This document shows positions 1-12,738 of a DNA stretch of 64,000 bases, one piece after another (within the stretch, counting starts at the first letter, position 1; the number at the start of each line of letters is the position of its first letter). The stretch is taken from positions 124,001 through 188,000 of the forward strand of contig JAJSPD010000081.1 of NCBI GenBank assembly GCA_021307315.1. The letters run 5' to 3'. A model generated the notes under the pieces. The model saw nothing but the letters and a program-made list of their open reading frames with translations. It ran no database searches and was not told the origin of the DNA. The translations under genes were made by a program, and so were the position numbers. This DNA comes from Bisporella sp. PMI_857. Taxonomy: Eukaryota; Ascomycota; Leotiomycetes; Helotiales; Helotiaceae.

Positions 1-1475
1 GCTGAATATCTAGAGGTGGGCGTATAGAAACTTTTCCCTGTATCTAGCATAATTGTAATAAATGACTAGCTAACTTATAGTGTAATTTCAAATAATATTG
101 GTTTAGTGGCGCCTAAAAAATTGATAGTCAGCTTACTCAGATTGTTGTAGAATTTACCGCACCTCTCTGCGGCAAGGGTGCAGCTGCATTTAGCTATATG
201 TGTGGCGTGAAACAGCACGCCCGCCTTGGCATGCCATTCCGTGAATTTTTAGAATTTGAAATGGCCGTCTATGAGTTGATATGCCTGTGTAGCGCGTTCT
301 CTAGAATATAAATAAGCGAAACCGAAGATCCTAGCCTTCAGCGAAAAAGTATTAGTTATACCAGATAGGGTAACATATTATTAAGGGAAGGTAGCCCAAA
401 TAGGAAAGATACCCAAACAAGGAAAACCCCCAAATAGGAATGGAATCCACGGTATATGGCCGAAATAATCGGAAACCGGTTGCTACTTGTAAGAGCGCAG
501 TGATAGCCAAGAGGCAGTTTTGTAGATGCTTCATGCATGACTCTGGAGATGCTGCTTATGCTTCGGCCCCATTCGACAGATCTTACACCGGAATATGGTC
601 TTCTTTTTTAATGTAAGCCAGATCCTTCCCCATGAAGTCCTTTATCAAGTCTCTTAGACTGGCAAGCCCGTAAGTGCGCTTTTCGAACAGTAAGCGTTAC
701 TCCCCCAAGGCAAAGGAAGCAAGTGGTAGCCCATTTTCTGTAAATGTCTCTAATAAAGCGTCACTCAAGACTTTCTTCTCGGCCTCGGCAGCTGCCAGCT
801 GTGGTTTGGTATCCCTCGACAACGTTGTGCTCGCCCTTCCCCAGTGATGCGCATAGTATGAATCTAATGTTACTTATAATTTTATGGGGTAAAGGGCTTG
901 AAACTTTGCTTTCTACTCATTTCATTGTATTTAGTTTATTTTAAATTATATATAAAGATACTTTGTGCCCTTACTCCTTATATCCTGTTCTCTCTAACTG
1001 TAGTGTTTGCTTACACTTGCTAGCTTTGTACTTTAAACCCAAAACCCCCTAAAGCTATTAAACCAAAGCATATCATGACTCTAGAGTACTTGTATCCGTA
1101 AGGTATTTATAGGATAAAATGTATATAGAACAGTGAAAGTCATCAAAGTGTCCCCCACTCCACAACCCCACCACCACCCTCCTTCTGGCCTTAGCAAAAG
1201 AGATAAAATAATTGTTATTTTCGGGTCGAATCTTCATTTCTGCCTAATCTACCACCCACTCACTATCGATGTACACCTTAAATATCTTAACGGGCGCGCT
1301 CCTAACGGGATCGATCAACCGTCTGACGCCTACGTTTTGTGTGTTCATTGCTTCGATTCTCGGGGCAGGATGTATAACATTCAAGGTATACCACCAAATG
1401 TTGCGTCCAAACATACGGACATCGTGGCTAATGGTCAATATCTGTAGTTCTTACGAACCCTTTTCTTCGACGTTT
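1..1475. other. AT-rich gene-less left edge
   Basis: No coding signal can be supported here. The stretch is rich in A and T, its open frames are short and have low-complexity translations, and no splice-joined protein emerges. It looks like degenerated repeat DNA leading into the P450 relic to the right. No terminal repeats or transposase motifs could be recognised. Confidence 0.5.
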
Positions 1476-2777
1476 TTAGACATGTTCCCGGCGCCTTCTC
1501 AGCTAGATTTTCCAGCTTTGATATTGGCTATCATGCATTCAACGGAAGACACGCACACATACGTTTATATTGGCAACCTCCTGCTATCTGCGTTCCATAA
1601 GTGTGTATTACCCCGGAACTAATGTTGGCTGACCTGACATAGAGGCTTGACGAATTACACAAAAGGTATGGCCCAATCGTTCGAATCGAGCCTAATGAGG
1701 TCTCTATCAGGGATTATCAACTAATAATTTTCAGATAGCGTCAGTCAGGCTTCCTCACGGCGCAAATTGATCGGGTCTCTTATTTAAACTTGTTAAAGAG
1801 GCTTCTGACCAGCAACGTGGCCTAGCACGCAGCTCGAAGGCGGTTAAGCGCCAGCCCATACTCTTTGCAGTCTATGAGACGTCTAGATTTGCTGATCAGA
1901 GAGAAGGCGGATGAACTTGTCAAAAAACTCATCACTATAGCCTCTACTTCGCCATTGAGCCCGGTAAATGTTTTTGAGCTGTGCGGACTATTTAGTTTAG
2001 AGGTTGTCTGCAAATCTGGCTTTGCTAGCGATCTTAGCAAGGGTTTGCTCGAGAGTGATGCGAAGAAATTGATGGATGCTATAGATGGCGGTAGCTTGAC
2101 ATTTATTTTTGACACCGTACTTCTATTTCTAAGGGAGGCTGGCCTTGGTTTGAGGCTGCCAGTCTTCATTGGCGACTGCTATCGCAAGCACCAATACTGG
2201 GCGATAATATCAAGAGAAGAAATGGTTGATAGTTTTCTCCAAAACTCCACTAAAAATGATGCATATCTCCTTACGCCACTAGCGAGAGGTGTTGATAGCT
2301 ATCTCGGACGAAAACTAAGCCACGAAGAGATCGTGGAGGAGGCAATGGGACTCATGTTTTGGGACGACATCTACAACGCTTACCTATCTGATGTACGCGC
2401 TCTGACGACCAGAGAATATTCATATCTAGCGAAAACTACGCAATGAGGTGTAAGCCTTGCCCGATGACATACTATCCCTCAGGGGAAATGTATTTGTTAA
2501 TGCGGTTATTAAGAAAACTTTTCGTTTGTATCCCGCCATACTCTCCACATTGCCGCGCATCCTGAAAGAGCCTCTCCCGGTAGGCGGGTATGCATTACCA
2601 GGAGGCACGGTAGTCGGCATGCAGAACTACGTTCACCACCGTTCGCCATTGGTCTTCCCAGACTCTGATGGCTTCAAGCCTGAACGTTGGCTCGAAGCCA
2701 GCCAGGCTATGGAGGCATTTTTTACTCGATTTAGCGTCGGTCAAAAGTCCTGTATTAGACAGAATTTGATGGATTAA
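1476..2777 (+). pseudogene. Cytochrome P450 relic 1
   Basis: Pieces of one P450 occur in the right order but in shifting frames with stops. An N-terminal segment near 1476-1600 reads PGAFSARFSSFD. Positions 1643-1705 read LHKRYGPIVRIEPNEVS, the usual fungal P450 N-terminal signature, and a stop follows soon after. An open stretch at 1865-2446 covers the central helices. The stretch 2457-2777 holds the K-helix region (FRLYP), the PERF-like FKPERW and the heme loop. Key residues are lost: the Glu of ExxR is Lys, and the heme loop reads FSVGQKSC followed by I-R, where Arg and Gly are normally required. These changes are explainable as C:G to T:A transitions. A functional haem-thiolate enzyme is excluded as it stands. 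The original substrate is unknown; such enzymes often belong to secondary-metabolite clusters. Confidence 0.8.
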
Positions 2778-3585
2778 TGCATGTAGTCTTGAATAATATT
2801 CATAGTTTTCAAATAAACATCTTTCGATATTCCGGATAGAAAGCTCGCATGCTAAAACAAGGCCGACTCACTATAAGGCGCCTATACTTTAGTCGATATA
2901 AGATGGCCTTGTGGATAGGATTATATTATACTGAATAGAATAATATATTTACCCCTCTCGTTGTAACCATCCCATTTCTCCTATATGTCAGGCTCTCTAT
3001 CGTCCAACCTAATATTCTCTTTCCACCATCCCTCGCGCCTAGGCTATTTTTCTTACCTATGCTTACTTCGCAGCCTTTGTTTTCTTTCCCCATCCACTAT
3101 GCAACCTCCGGACATCGTAAATGGCTTCAATTTAAGTTCCGTATTGCTTTCCTAGCAGGCTATTTCTTATCCCCTGTAAGTGCAGGTAACAATTTCAGGT
3201 CCCTTCTGCGTCTGCCCCCCCCCCCCGGAGGCCCGAAGTGTGGACGAGATTTACAACGTTAGACGCCCATAAATGAACGGGACTTTACCTTCATAAGATT
3301 CGAGTTGTCCGACAAATCAGATATGGGTCCAAGATTCCCGCCAAACGGTACGCTATCAGAGTAGGATAGCACCGTCTCATCCTTATTTAAAGGAAACCAT
3401 CATCCGACCGCCACAACATCCGATTCAGATATCCTCCTCCTTCAACTTTGCGCTAAGTCCTGGACCCGTATATGGCGGTTCAGGACACAAAATGAACGGC
3501 AATAATCGAAATCCCGTCCCCACTTCCTCCGATCGCTATTATCATGGATGGCTCTTACACCGGGACTGCGGTACACCAAATTTAC
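2778..3585. other. Spacer between P450 relics, with C12 run
   Basis: No gene is supportable. The stretch contains an uninterrupted run of twelve C at 3215-3226, a likely slippage site. It lies between two P450 relics of the same orientation and may include decayed 3' and promoter sequence of each. Confidence 0.45.
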
Positions 3586-4985
3586 TCATCTCTGGTTAAA
3601 AGCACAGGTGCTTGTGGCCGCCACCTTCACTACATACACGCTCTACATGGTCGCTATGGCCTAATTGTGCGCATCGTTCCGGCTGAGATGGCCATTGCGG
3701 ATTATGACAGCTTCTAAGAAATTCACCGTATCAATTCGGGCTATAACAAGACCGTGTTGTGCGAGAATTTCACGGCCCAGGAGTTACCAGGCATCTTCGT
3801 AATGCGTGAGCCAAAGCAGCACGCAAAGAGAAGACAGTTGTTGGCCAGGGGATATGGCAAAAATTGTTTACGCCAGCACTGGGGCCCATGGTTAGGAAGA
3901 AGTCTGACATGGCGGTTGCAAGAATCAAGAAGGATGCCGCAGGAACAAGTGTTGATGTTCTAAAGTAGTAGGCCGATTTCATAACAGACGTTATTGGACA
4001 TTTGTTATTTAAAGAGTCGTTTTACATGTTAAAGTTAAAAAAAAAAAGTAAGTTAAGTAGCTATTTTCATACTTTTTTTTTTTCAATTATATACTAAGCG
4101 TAGACTCAGAAAAATTCATACAACAACGCTGTCGAGTAAGCATTCTTTGTTGGCGGAATCAATGCAAAACGTTTTCGGATGTATAAAATCTGTAAATATC
4201 TGCTTTTTAACATTTATTCGGACGTTATTTCGGACTACTGATTGCTTTTCCGAGTATGGCACTCGCGCTATATTTAACTGCAAAAGCGAAAAAAGCACAG
4301 CGCCAAACTTCTTTTCCAAAGTTCTCGCTAAAGCCGAGAAAAATAAAGTAACTTTTACTGACACGCAGTACACTTCGAAACTGGAAACTTTATTGTAGCA
4401 GAGTCTAATACTACGGCTATAAGCTTTGACTTATTTTGTGTAGGTTGTGCCCAAGCGATCAGGGTTACAGAAAGCCCTTGAGGACGAAGTACGAGAACTG
4501 AGATCTGATTTCGCAGATTTTGATCTCGAAACGCTGCCTTTGCTTAATGCTACAATCGGAGAAATGCTCCGGCTATATGGTGCTGCCCCTTCCGGCCTCC
4601 CACGCCGGATGCCCTCCGGGCGGTGTCATGCTCTGCGGCCACTTTTCGGTAACATTACTGTTTGCGCTCAAGCCTATGCAATCCACCGCGAATACATTTT
4701 CTTCTGTGAGCCCGATAGGTATAGCCGTGCTTATTCTTCAACATAAACCGTCTGGTGTAATTCAACCATAGCTTCGATCCCTCTCGCTTTCTGGAAAGAG
4801 AGAAGCATTAGGCCAACGCCGCTACGGCCGTACACGCCTTCGGCGCCGGCTCGCGCGTCTGCCGTGGAATTCATCTGGCCAGTATGGAGCTTGGTTTGTC
4901 AACTTGCAAATTCTTCCGTGAACGCTTAAGCGCAATACTCGTTGCGCAGACCGCAGGTGAGAGCGTGGAGATGGAGAATTATTTG
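3586..4985 (+). pseudogene. Cytochrome P450 relic 2
   Basis: A second P450 of a different subfamily. The N-terminal part at 3616-3760 reads LHYIHALHGRYGLIVRI, with a TAA at 3715-3717. It continues to 3965 with PGIFVMREPKQHAKRRQLLA, a frame change near 3890 and a double stop at 3966-3971. After a non-homologous block (4031-4440) coding resemblance resumes with an intact ExxR (EMLR at 4561-4572), a frame change near 4615, a PERF-like FDPSRF near 4773, and an intact heme-binding loop FGAGSRVCRG at 4839-4868. The I-helix with the oxygen-activating Thr is missing. So the catalytic tail survives while the middle was replaced or deleted. The subfamily and former product are not identifiable from the window. 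Confidence 0.8.
4031..4440. other. Foreign block inside P450 relic 2
   Basis: P450 similarity stops at about 4030 and resumes at about 4441, and the intervening 0.4 kb shows none. At its left edge lies a hairpin of an A-run plus GTA (about 4037-4050) and TAC plus a T-run (about 4070-4083). The remainder is less AT-rich than its flanks and keeps 83 codons open (4147-4398), but that translation matches no family I know. It could be a short non-autonomous insertion or scrambled filler after a deletion. No clear target-site duplication was found. Confidence 0.35.
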
Positions 4986-6089
4986 CTTATTACACCAAAA
5001 TCTCATCTCTGTAAGATCACCTTCTGATTTTCAGTGTGAACCGAAGGTTAAGAAGATGAAGGATAAAGGAATCTAGTTGTGAGGAGTAATCATGGCTCTT
5101 GTTTGATGTTACGTCCGTAGGACTGTTCTATGCTGATATCCACTAAACCCACAAGTGGCTGGGCCGGTGACTATGAACGTGTGCCTATGTGCCGCTTTGA
5201 TTGTCGTTCCTATATGCAGACCTTTCACCCTATTTTATCAATAGTATTTCTATTCTTTATAATATCAGTCTTTCGCTCAGTCGCACTAATAGAAGCCTGA
5301 GATGAGGAGCATCCCGCGAATTTTATCGAACTGTTAATTGACATACGCACCGGGCGGTGGAGATTGAAAAGGTCATGATTAGCACTGTATATTTAACTTA
5401 CAAGGCGTTGAAGCTTTTTAATTTAACTTGCCAAAGAGTGATCTCGGCGGTAGATCAGTATGAAAACTGGTTAATGATTAAGCGTGTAACTAATGGAATT
5501 GTATTGTCTAAAGCCTTAAGAGGTTAGACTCAAGGGTTACTAGATATATTTTCTACTTTATTATATGTATAAGCAACTATTTAAATCGTACGTGTTATAA
5601 ACGCCTTTATTTTCTTTGATGTAATATTGGTAAAAGTCGATTTCTCATACTCTATACACGTCCAAAGTATTTTATTAAGTCCACACTGCCTTTAACTTTG
5701 CTTTTGCTTTTTTATAATCGAGTAATCTTTAGACTTAACCATTAACTATTACATAATAGGGCATTAGGCTGCACTATACAGCATAATTAAAATGTCTTTC
5801 GCCTCAGGTCACCACAAACCAACCCACACAATCATACACATCCGGACTTCTTCAGGTCCTCCACGCCCCACAAAGTCATAACCAAATAGAACCCTTCAAT
5901 CTCATCCCACTCAAGACTACATACCCCGGGAGCTCTTTAAAGCTCAATTGGTGTTTGAAATACTCTCCATACACGATGTCCATCACAAAGCACTCGCCTA
6001 CGAACTCAGACTTGGAATCGTGCTGTAAAAATGAATCTTAATTAACATTAACGACCACGCCCAAATCGCGTCGTTTCCTTAATTTGGCC
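4986..6089. other. AT-rich gene-less stretch
   Basis: The sequence is strongly AT-rich with no open frame resembling a protein. It separates the P450 relics from the intact MFS gene, whose 3' untranslated region must lie at its right end. I see no recognisable repeat boundaries. Confidence 0.45.
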
Positions 6090-7816
6090 CTACTGCGGTC
6101 GCAACGCACCTACTTCATAGCGGGCCCATCTCCTATCAATGTAATGCCTTAAGCTCTTTCCCCAAAAAGCCACAGGGATCAAGAAACTCCCACCCATGAG
6201 AATCAGAATCCCAATTTCAAGGTTCTCTTTCAAATATCCCTGTGACTTGACCCAAGGTAAGATAGCGAAACTGATACCGAAGCTTACAACATAGCTGCCT
6301 CCTCCAACAACCACCAGGGCGCTTGCCGCCCATCGAGGGAAGGATGCAGTGACCCAAAGCGTATTTGCGATGCCCAATGAGATACTGGTGAAAGCATTAA
6401 GGAAGTAGGCAACATAGATGAGGAAGAAGTGCAACTTCAACTCAACCGTGCACCCATATAAGATAATACTTGCAATACCAGCCAGAACTGGCAGGATATA
6501 GGCAGGCAAATAGTGTTCGGCGTCCTGAAATCCACCGTTCCGTATGGCAAGTTTTTGACAGACTTTTGAAGTCAAGATTCCGGTGGCAGGCCATGCGAGA
6601 AGAGCTCCAAAGGCACCGGCTAAGTTAACAAGTGCTACAGTGTTGAGGGAAAGATTGTAAGGAGGAGAGCTGAGTACGGAGACGTACGTCATGCCAATCG
6701 AAAGCATGCTACCGAAGACAACAGCGTTGAGCAGTGCGACGCAGAGGATGAGTGGATTACAGATGCACAATAAAATCTGGGGGTAGCACACAAACATTTT
6801 GCGCCAGCCTCCTGGCATTATCCTCCAAAACCCAAACTTCCGCGATAGCAATTTCCACGGAGTATCGTCAGGTGTATCAGGTAGGACCTTTCCGCCTGGA
6901 ACTTCGATCCATTCTTCATAGATCTTTACTTTCTCAGTTGCCGTTTGAACCAACACCCGCCCGTCAAACGCGACAGGCGGGCGGACGAAGTATGTTTCCT
7001 CATACCAGAAAAATGCCATGATAAGCGCTATGACAGATGGAATAGCCCAGTAACCGTAGAATAAACGCCAGCTCCCGCTAGCTTCGACTAAGTGTGGTAT
7101 CGACGCCAGTATTGCAAGGCAGATGAAGCTCCCTACTGACCAGAAGATAGCGATGAACTGGGGACGTTCGTGAATGAATGTGAGATCAATTATCATGACA
7201 AGCATCTACTCGCCGTTAGAGATTTTGACGGGGTTTACCATTGGTCAAACACTTACACCACTCATGTTGAGGCCGGTAGCCATGCCCTGGAGGCAGACAG
7301 CAATCAAGATTTCGACGAAGTACACGGCTTGAGCAGCCCATACTGTTGCTACCAGCATAATAACAACATTGAGAAGGAACACTGGCCGCCTACCCACTGC
7401 AAATGAGAGTGGAATCCAGATAAAAGCACCAAGACCCATAAAAAGGGTTGGAGCTGATAGAAGAATCGAGATATCAAAAGGACTCGTGTCCTGTGAAGGT
7501 TCGACATGTTAAATCTCCTCTCAATCTGACCTTTTTAGAGCGATAATTCGCTTACCTCTGGTGGGAACGCTGCCACCAGATCTACAAACATTAAGCTCGG
7601 GCCTTGCACCAGCACGAGTCCAATGATCGAGAAGAAAACGATGGCGAGTCCAGCTCTTAATCGCTTCCACGTGCTCCAGTTCAGTGGGTCCCGAGGCGAT
7701 TTGCTCGGGATCGGAAGGTCGAGCACACGTCCATCGGAAGTGATGAGAAATACGCTACCAAGGGCGCCTGTTGATTCTGGCCGGAGCGAAGATGAAGACA
7801 AAGATCTGGACGACAT
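6090..7816 (-). CDS. MFS multidrug-type transporter (DHA1-like)
   Basis: Three exons: 7816-7556, 7490-7257 and 7205-6090, joined through GTAAG/ACAG and GTAAGT/TAG borders, giving 536 residues. The N-terminus has the cytosolic motif DPLNWSTWKRLRAG typical of fungal DHA1-like carriers. About twelve hydrophobic segments follow; the motif PLSFAVGRRPVF lies between TM2 and TM3, and a long central loop follows TM6. The start at 7816 is preferred over an upstream in-frame ATG at 7918 because it gives the usual short N-terminal tail. The protein should export or import small molecules by proton coupling at the plasma membrane; the substrate cannot be read. It sits intact beside two decayed P450s, so it may be the survivor of a dismantled metabolite cluster. 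Family confidence is high, cargo unknown. Confidence 0.88.
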
Positions 7817-10800
7817 TGTAGGAAGTGTCTCCCGAATGATTAAATAGGGAAAATGAGGTGGTGAACGTCGTACCACTTCGTAGGACGAAAGACAAATCAA
7901 TTGTCTTGTATGGCCCACTATTTCATATGAAGGAAAGGTTTCATTCCCAACAGTCTTCGTCGGTCTTGAGTAGGAGAGATATATGATCTCATATCGTGGA
8001 CTAACGTATGAAGCCGATGCTTCCAGAAGCTATGCATGCCGTGAAACACCTTGTCGTGAGCAAATCCTGCTTATCAAGTCCTGCCCATAAAGTTTTGAGA
8101 CAGGAGGCTGAATCCCAGCCGCCCCGTGAGACAAGAGCCGCTTCTTGGATGTAGCGTGGTGTGATTTTAAGTTTTTCAAGGGAAAAAACGTCCATCATCC
8201 AGGTCTGAGCCAACACATTTGAGTTCATCATGAAATTTTGCCTCTGTGCCTGTGCGTTCGGAATTTTCGCTTCTTTGCATCTGCCATTCGGTATATATGG
8301 CGATATTTTTGCAGGATTGATGGAAGGGTAAAGGATGCGATTTGTCGTCTTCAGTGAATAAGGTTTTTTTGATGTGTTTTAGAATTGTCGCCATGCCGGA
8401 TATTCTGGACATGCAGGCCCCCCGGAAGGATTTTCTATCCTCCCCGGACGGGTGAACCCTAGCTTTGGCTGCGTCGGCAGAGGCTGTCGGTAGAGGGAGC
8501 ATGGGTTGTTGGTAGAACGCGTGGCAGTTATCTGCTAATGGCATAGTCGATAATGTGACACGCTTTGAACCCAGTATATACCGTCGCTTCGGCCGTCTTC
8601 TAATTAATCGCTTTGTTTCCACAATTTTATTTCTTTTCTAATATGATAAACCTGGATGGCGACGGTGAACCGATGGGCACGTATAGATCACGTGGTTATC
8701 AGCCTCATATGCGGCTGTCAGGAATCGGCTTACGTAAGTAGGCCAAGGAGCTAGAAACATCTTCCCCTCATTTACAGCTCAGAACTGTAGATAACAACAT
8801 TAATGAATAACGCTCATACAAGCCTGTATTTCCATCACCGTGATACCTTCACAGATCCTCTAACTGATTCCTCTTGCCTGATAAACCCCATTTCTGACAG
8901 CGGCTGGTGCTGTGAAACAAGCCGCCAAAGTCGAATAAGATATCTTAGCCGTCAAGTCTTGGCATATGGACGTCGTTTCCGGCTCTTAACCCTTCATTTC
9001 CTGTTTTCCTTTCCTTTCTTAGTGTTAGATTTCTTATTGTAGTAATATATTGAACCATATGCCGCTTCCTCTGCAATGGGGCCACCTCAATCGGGCTCGT
9101 GATAGTTTTAACTTCAGCCTTCAGCCATTTTGTCTTGTAGCTGGTAAACTCGCCATCAGGGACTCTCGCCCTGTTGAGTCTTTCTGTCACCCTGTCTCCA
9201 CTTGCTGCAACTGGCCTCTTAATATTAAGGTCTCATGCGAAATTATATGAACGCTTCATCATATCAAGGCGATTCGCCCAGTCTTGGTAGAACCCTTAAG
9301 AATTCCAACACGACATCAGCGCCTTGTGCGCCAACTACTCCGTGTACCATTGATAAGATAAAAAATAACTAATAGAGTTCGGCAATACGTTTATAATTTT
9401 GTTGAACTTACGCTCTCCAGCCAGTCCCTGGTGAGCAGCCTTCAAGTCGAAAGACTTTTGTCGGTCTAACACTCGGCAATTTAAGACTCTTGCGCCTCGT
9501 TAGTATTATCATTAACTGTCCTCATCATGTCCTTATTCTATGATTCGAATATGCTGCTCTACTTTTTATTCATTTGTTCACGATCGTGATACAGCTGAAA
9601 CTATGCTACATAAATAAGTGAACCAATGCTAGATTTACGTAACTAACTTAACAAAATAATGTTCATTTTTACAGGTGAGGATGCAAAGAAAAGAAGTAGA
9701 TGAAAAGGAAAAAGCACACAAGCTGAAAATTCAAGCAAAACAAAAATAGTTATTGCAGAAATACACAAGGCTGAAAGAAATAAACGTGGCTTCAATTAGC
9801 ACCGCAGAGTTTGTCATAAAGGTCAGTGTTGGCATTCTTATTAAAGCCTCCGTTAAACTTTTGCCTTCGTTTCCAATGTAGATTATCGTACACTGCAGTG
9901 TCTAGCTTTAATATGAAGGCGTTGAAAAGAGAGTGAGTGGCGAGAATCGAGCTATTCATGCGAACACAAAAGATTCCCCACAAGTCCCCAAATCTAACGC
10001 TACACTACACTACACTAGAACTTGGTCTTTCTCTCAAGCAACCGTATGCAATTATATGATACAATATGAGTATTGAAGACGATGCTTCTCTCCCCAGCAT
10101 GCATTTAAACAACTCACGAACCTTGATAGTAGTACGTTCGACACCTCTGCGCATTCTTTTACACCAACTTGACGCATACCACTGGCAGGAGTCCAGCCGC
10201 AATATATTTCCATGTATGTTATCTGAAATCCATCAGAAATGGCCGTCTTGGCTACTTTCCAGTATCCCCAAGCCCGCACCTCAACTGACTCTAGTGTTCC
10301 AAAGCGGAACGCAATAACGGCACATCAAATCAAAGTAACCCCCCCACCCCCACCATATGCTCAGGGTTATACAGCCTGTTGACGCGCACTGAGTGTGACG
10401 AGTGGCGTGATAGAACCGAGCGCTTTTCGTATTTGTATCCGCCAAGCTCCTCTGAGGAGCTGGTGAGACGTTCTTCATCTATACAAGCAGTGAAGAGCGT
10501 GAGACACAGAAAATTAGGTGGCATATGACGGAATAGTTTCCAATTCGCAGAATATCGAAGTCTCTCCTCCGCTACTTTTGTGCAGCATTCCCGTCCCAAT
10601 ACCAAAGCAGTCATTTAACGTATTTTTCTATGTCTCTTGGTACTGTTATAACATCTAAAAAAAATGCACGCTCGCGGGAAATTACCGCACTTAACATATT
10701 ATCAAAATGGTATGTGTTTTCTCTTGCTTCAACTGGACTTCCACCACCATGCCTCTTCTTGTTACCATATTATTGCCATGGGAAGATGATTTCGAACGAA

Positions 10801-11714
10801 GTGTTTTGTGGTGTGAAAGCGTCTCCCTCGTCCGCCCACACTTTCGGCGAGGCTTTTAACGTTGTCAACGCCTCGAAAGATCTTAACAAGAAAGTTCCCA
10901 ACACGGAAATGAGCTTAATTCTTGGCGCTGGGATATTTTGGATTTATCACGCAATATTGCTCTCTAGCAGAGCCAAAATATAACTTAAATGATACCCTGA
11001 AGCCGGACACCCGCCAATGTATATCAAGTTGTAGCAAAACCTCAACCCTATTTCGAGAAAAACCTGCTAAAACTTCTCATCGAAGCATTAGTATCGCTGC
11101 AACGACCTGATCTTGGAACCTTTTGATATACTTCCATGCACTGTATGCTATTGAGAATTCTCTGTTAAAGATAACAAGTAGAATTGTGCATCAAAGTGCT
11201 CAAAGTTCCATTCTCCTATATACAGACTCACCCAAAACCAACTGGTTTCAGAAGCTTAACCGAAGTAATTAGTTGCATCGTGTATTTATTTTCAAATGGA
11301 AGGCGGAAATTGTTGCTCTGTTGGTGGTTTGTTTATCTCAGGGTCACAGGGGGTTTTGGGGGGCTGATCAGCGCTGTCATGCTGACAGCCAAGCAGTTTA
11401 GCGAGCCCCCATCCCATGTTTTCAGGGCTTCTTCGGCGCTCGAAGGTTCCTCCCTGTGCATAGTGGAAACAGAACGCAAAATAATCAGGCTAAGAACTTT
11501 CATTAATCGTATTTCCCGGCGATCTACACTAGCCGGGGCCTGAGTCCTCGGAAGAAAAAGCTCTGACTAAGCGACATGAACGCATCAAAAGACTTGTTAA
11601 TTAAAACTTTGGACGGAGGCAAGGTCCTTAATTTCCGGGCTTAGATCTCCCAAGTAACAACTTTTTACAGGTATCATCCATTGCTCCGTTAGGCTGAGAT
11701 TCAAATAGCTACGT
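7817..11714. other. 3.9-kb stretch without a supportable gene
   Basis: The left end must carry the promoter of the MFS gene ending at 7816. The rest contains scattered open frames (for example 8176-8622 on minus, 10630-10983 on plus) with no family resemblance and no convincing splicing partners. Small features are a short ACACT tandem at about 10000-10016, a Lys/Glu-rich 23-codon scrap near 9678-9749, and a C-rich patch near 10337-10352. It is probably intergenic or repeat-derived. Confidence 0.4.
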
Positions 11715-12738
11715 CTACCTTGTTTCCCTTGCGAAAGCGTCTCCAAGCTCCCGTCTAAAATTGTTCCCGGCGTCTACGCCTCGAATACTGCGGCGGATGG
11801 GCACCGTTGAGTTGTGCAGGAATACATACGCGGAGGGCGACTGGGTGATAAATTTCCCAAGCTCCCGGAAATTCAGAAAACCGAAGTCTTGGAACAGGTT
11901 GGGCAGGTCCTCATGATGATTCAGAGCTATCCTCCCAACGTTACGGGATTCGGAGGCCTTAACTTCGGTGAAGAAGGAAAGGTGGCCACGGGCGGTCTGA
12001 CAATTTGGTTTGGTGGCCCATTCACCAAATACACAGGTATGTATCTGTATGTCTTTCAGAAACAATTGGAATTGTCCAAGACGACACCACTTGTCAATGG
12101 TTGGAAAGGGACTGATCTTGAAGAACGCTTCAAAAATTTCATTGAATCAGGAGGGTTCGCACATTTACTAAGTAATTAGTCCAAAGTTCAGCTAACCTTA
12201 GTTCATGGGGACCTCAGTTAGCATTCCCCTAATTGCAGCGCAGCTTAGAAAGGCGAGGCTTACCTAGACTCTAGGTTTAGAGAACATCCCCTTTGACCTA
12301 GAAACAATTCAACTGACCGAATTGTTGGATTTCGATTTCACACATATTGCATCTCCAGGCGGCGAGTACCTCTACTCCTTCGTGGACTTCCACGGCATCA
12401 CCCCGGGCCCATTCGAAGTTGCAGGAATGGAAAAGCTAAGGCTAGCCCACCTCAATGGTTTCAAGGACAAGCAGCTAGAAGGTCCATTCGGAGAAGCCGA
12501 ACCGGATTGGAAGACGGCGGGGATATGGCAAGCGGCAGTGGAGAAGTCCGGCATGCGAGCCCTGGCTGATATCGGGGTATCAGCGAGCTTGCTGCTATTT
12601 ACTGATTTCTGCTTGACGTCTACCCGCCATACTTTTGCTACCACGGTGGTTGAAGAGGAGAGCAGAAGAGCAGCAGTAGGCAGTGAAGAGGGAGATCTAA
12701 GCAAACTTGGACGGGTATCTCAAGAGACGGACCACTGA
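11715..12738 (+). pseudogene. APH-type phosphotransferase relic
   Basis: This is the remnant of a fungal member of the aminoglycoside phosphotransferase / choline-kinase-like superfamily, which phosphorylates small molecules or stays uncharacterised in fungi. Fragments run in order: SKIVPGVYASN near 11745, a TGA near 11810, then an open stretch 11814-12179 with QEYIRGG and GFGGLNFGEEG. The catalytic HGDL is at about 12206, followed at once by a stop where LNPSN-like residues belong. The metal-binding DFD (LLDFDFTHIASPGGEYLYSF) starts at about 12325, and the C-terminal lobe is open to 12738. At least three stops or frame changes break it. The HxD and DFD motifs are visible, so the family call is good, but the gene cannot make a complete kinase. 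Confidence 0.7.

Noticed and set aside
4147..4398. 83-codon open frame in the block inside P450 relic 2
   Set aside because: No family match and no start context; an equally long frame is open on the opposite strand.
8176..8622. 148-codon minus frame
   Set aside because: No family resemblance, no splice partner and unremarkable composition; it lies in the upstream region of the MFS gene.
9678..9749. Lys/Glu-rich scrap resembling the tail of a pogo-type transposase
   Set aside because: Only some 23 codons with low complexity, and no DDE catalytic motif or terminal repeats nearby.
10630..10983. 117-codon plus frame
   Set aside because: No recognisable domain and no neighbouring exon; it could not be told apart from chance.
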